64,000 nt of DNA, taken from contig OY756970.1 in assembly GCA_963580455.1 (NCBI GenBank), forward strand, positions 4,340,001-4,404,000, read 5' to 3'. The notes under the pieces were generated by a model, which ran no database searches, was not told where the DNA came from, and was given only the letters and a program-made list of their open reading frames with translations. Below, one piece after another: positions 63,738 to 64,000 of this stretch (position 1 is the stretch's first letter; each line of letters begins with the position of its first letter). The stretch comes from Euonymus europaeus (lineage: Eukaryota > Streptophyta > Magnoliopsida > Celastrales > Celastraceae). The translations under genes were made by a program, and so were the position numbers.

Positions 63738-64000
63738 CTAGCTGTTGTCGATATAACCCAGACCCTCAGGACCCTGAAACAGAGACAATTCTGAAACATT
63801 AAAAGTATTTGAAATTCCCATACTGGCCGGCAGATCAACAATATAAGCATTGTCATTGATCTTTCTCAAGATTTTATAAGGGCCATATTTCCTTTGATTC
63901 AGCCTGTTATAAGTACCCGCAGGAACCCTCTATTTTCTCAGAAACACCATGACTTCATCTCCTTCATTGAACACCTGAAGCTTTCGATGTTTATCAGCAG
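63738..64000 (-). pseudogene. 3' end of a Ty3/Gypsy pol (runs off the right edge)
   Basis: The minus strand from 63998 reads HRKLQVFNEGDEVMVFLRK, stop (TAG), then RVPAGTYNRLNQRKYGPYKI, LRKINDNAYIVDLPASMGIS and NTFNVSELSLFQGPEGLGYI, ending in TAG at 63740-63738. This is the conserved post-integrase tail of plant Gypsy pol, with one premature stop. A purine-rich AGAGAGGAGGAA on the minus strand at about 63712-63723 is a candidate polypurine tract. Confidence 0.75.

Overview
The window is nuclear DNA of a flowering plant, most likely a eudicot. It has AT-rich spacers, GT-AG introns, two conserved single-copy plant genes and a dense, nested population of plant transposable elements. I see no bacterial operon, CRISPR array, rRNA cluster or organellar segment. 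The species cannot be named from the sequence alone.

Host genes. (1) At the left edge, minus strand, lies exon 1 of an exocyst SEC5A-like gene (443 down to 24). (2) A complete seven-exon plant MINDY-type deubiquitinase gene (UIM, catalytic Cys, His, EF-hand-like C-terminal region, 608 aa) runs on the plus strand from 23466 to 38457. (3) A serine/histidine decarboxylase-like pseudogene with its core deleted lies on the minus strand at 59941-60742. Everything else that reads as protein is mobile DNA or its debris.

Layout. 620-7564: a Mutator-like element (MULE) with long terminal inverted repeats, starting 177 bp upstream of the SEC5A start codon. It carries two convergent decayed genes (a DUF1985/Ulp1-type gene and the N-terminal part of a mudrA-type transposase) and a GGTTGAGAAC minisatellite. 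7.6-12.3 kb: unassigned spacer with a LINE RNase H scrap and short repeats. 12.69-14.7 kb: a FAR1/MULE transposase pseudogene whose 3' end runs into an 82-bp tandem repeat. 14.7-22.5 kb: that 82-bp array, split by a 1.9-kb solo LTR, a 651-bp solo LTR and a rearranged Ty3/Gypsy element lacking integrase. 23.5-38.5 kb: the MINDY gene. Its third intron holds an old solo LTR into which a young Reina-like chromovirus (29552-34708) has inserted. 39.28-49.1 kb: an old Ty1/Copia element whose 3' LTR was invaded by a young related Copia (39452-45132) and whose 3' region received a 1.2-kb solo LTR. 49.7-56.1 kb: a LINE, itself invaded by a 995-bp MULE, joined to a 5' Copia fragment. 56.1-59 kb: gag and gypsy-type transposon scraps. 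59.9-62.2 kb: the decarboxylase pseudogene, a hAT-type MITE with 8-bp target duplications and a Tourist-like MITE. The right edge cuts into the 3' end of another Gypsy element on the minus strand.

Several insertions are exactly delimited by target-site duplications readable in the sequence (GATTC, ATAAT, AACCG, GGTTA, AAAATAGTW, TTGYTGGG). This lets the nesting order be reconstructed. I did not find a convincing new defence or metabolic system. The most unusual signals are the two-gene MULE with the same minisatellite in sense orientation in both genes, the 82-bp array that begins inside the transposase reading frame, the three-TIR MULE, and the inverted gag/protease/LTR rearrangement in the Gypsy element.
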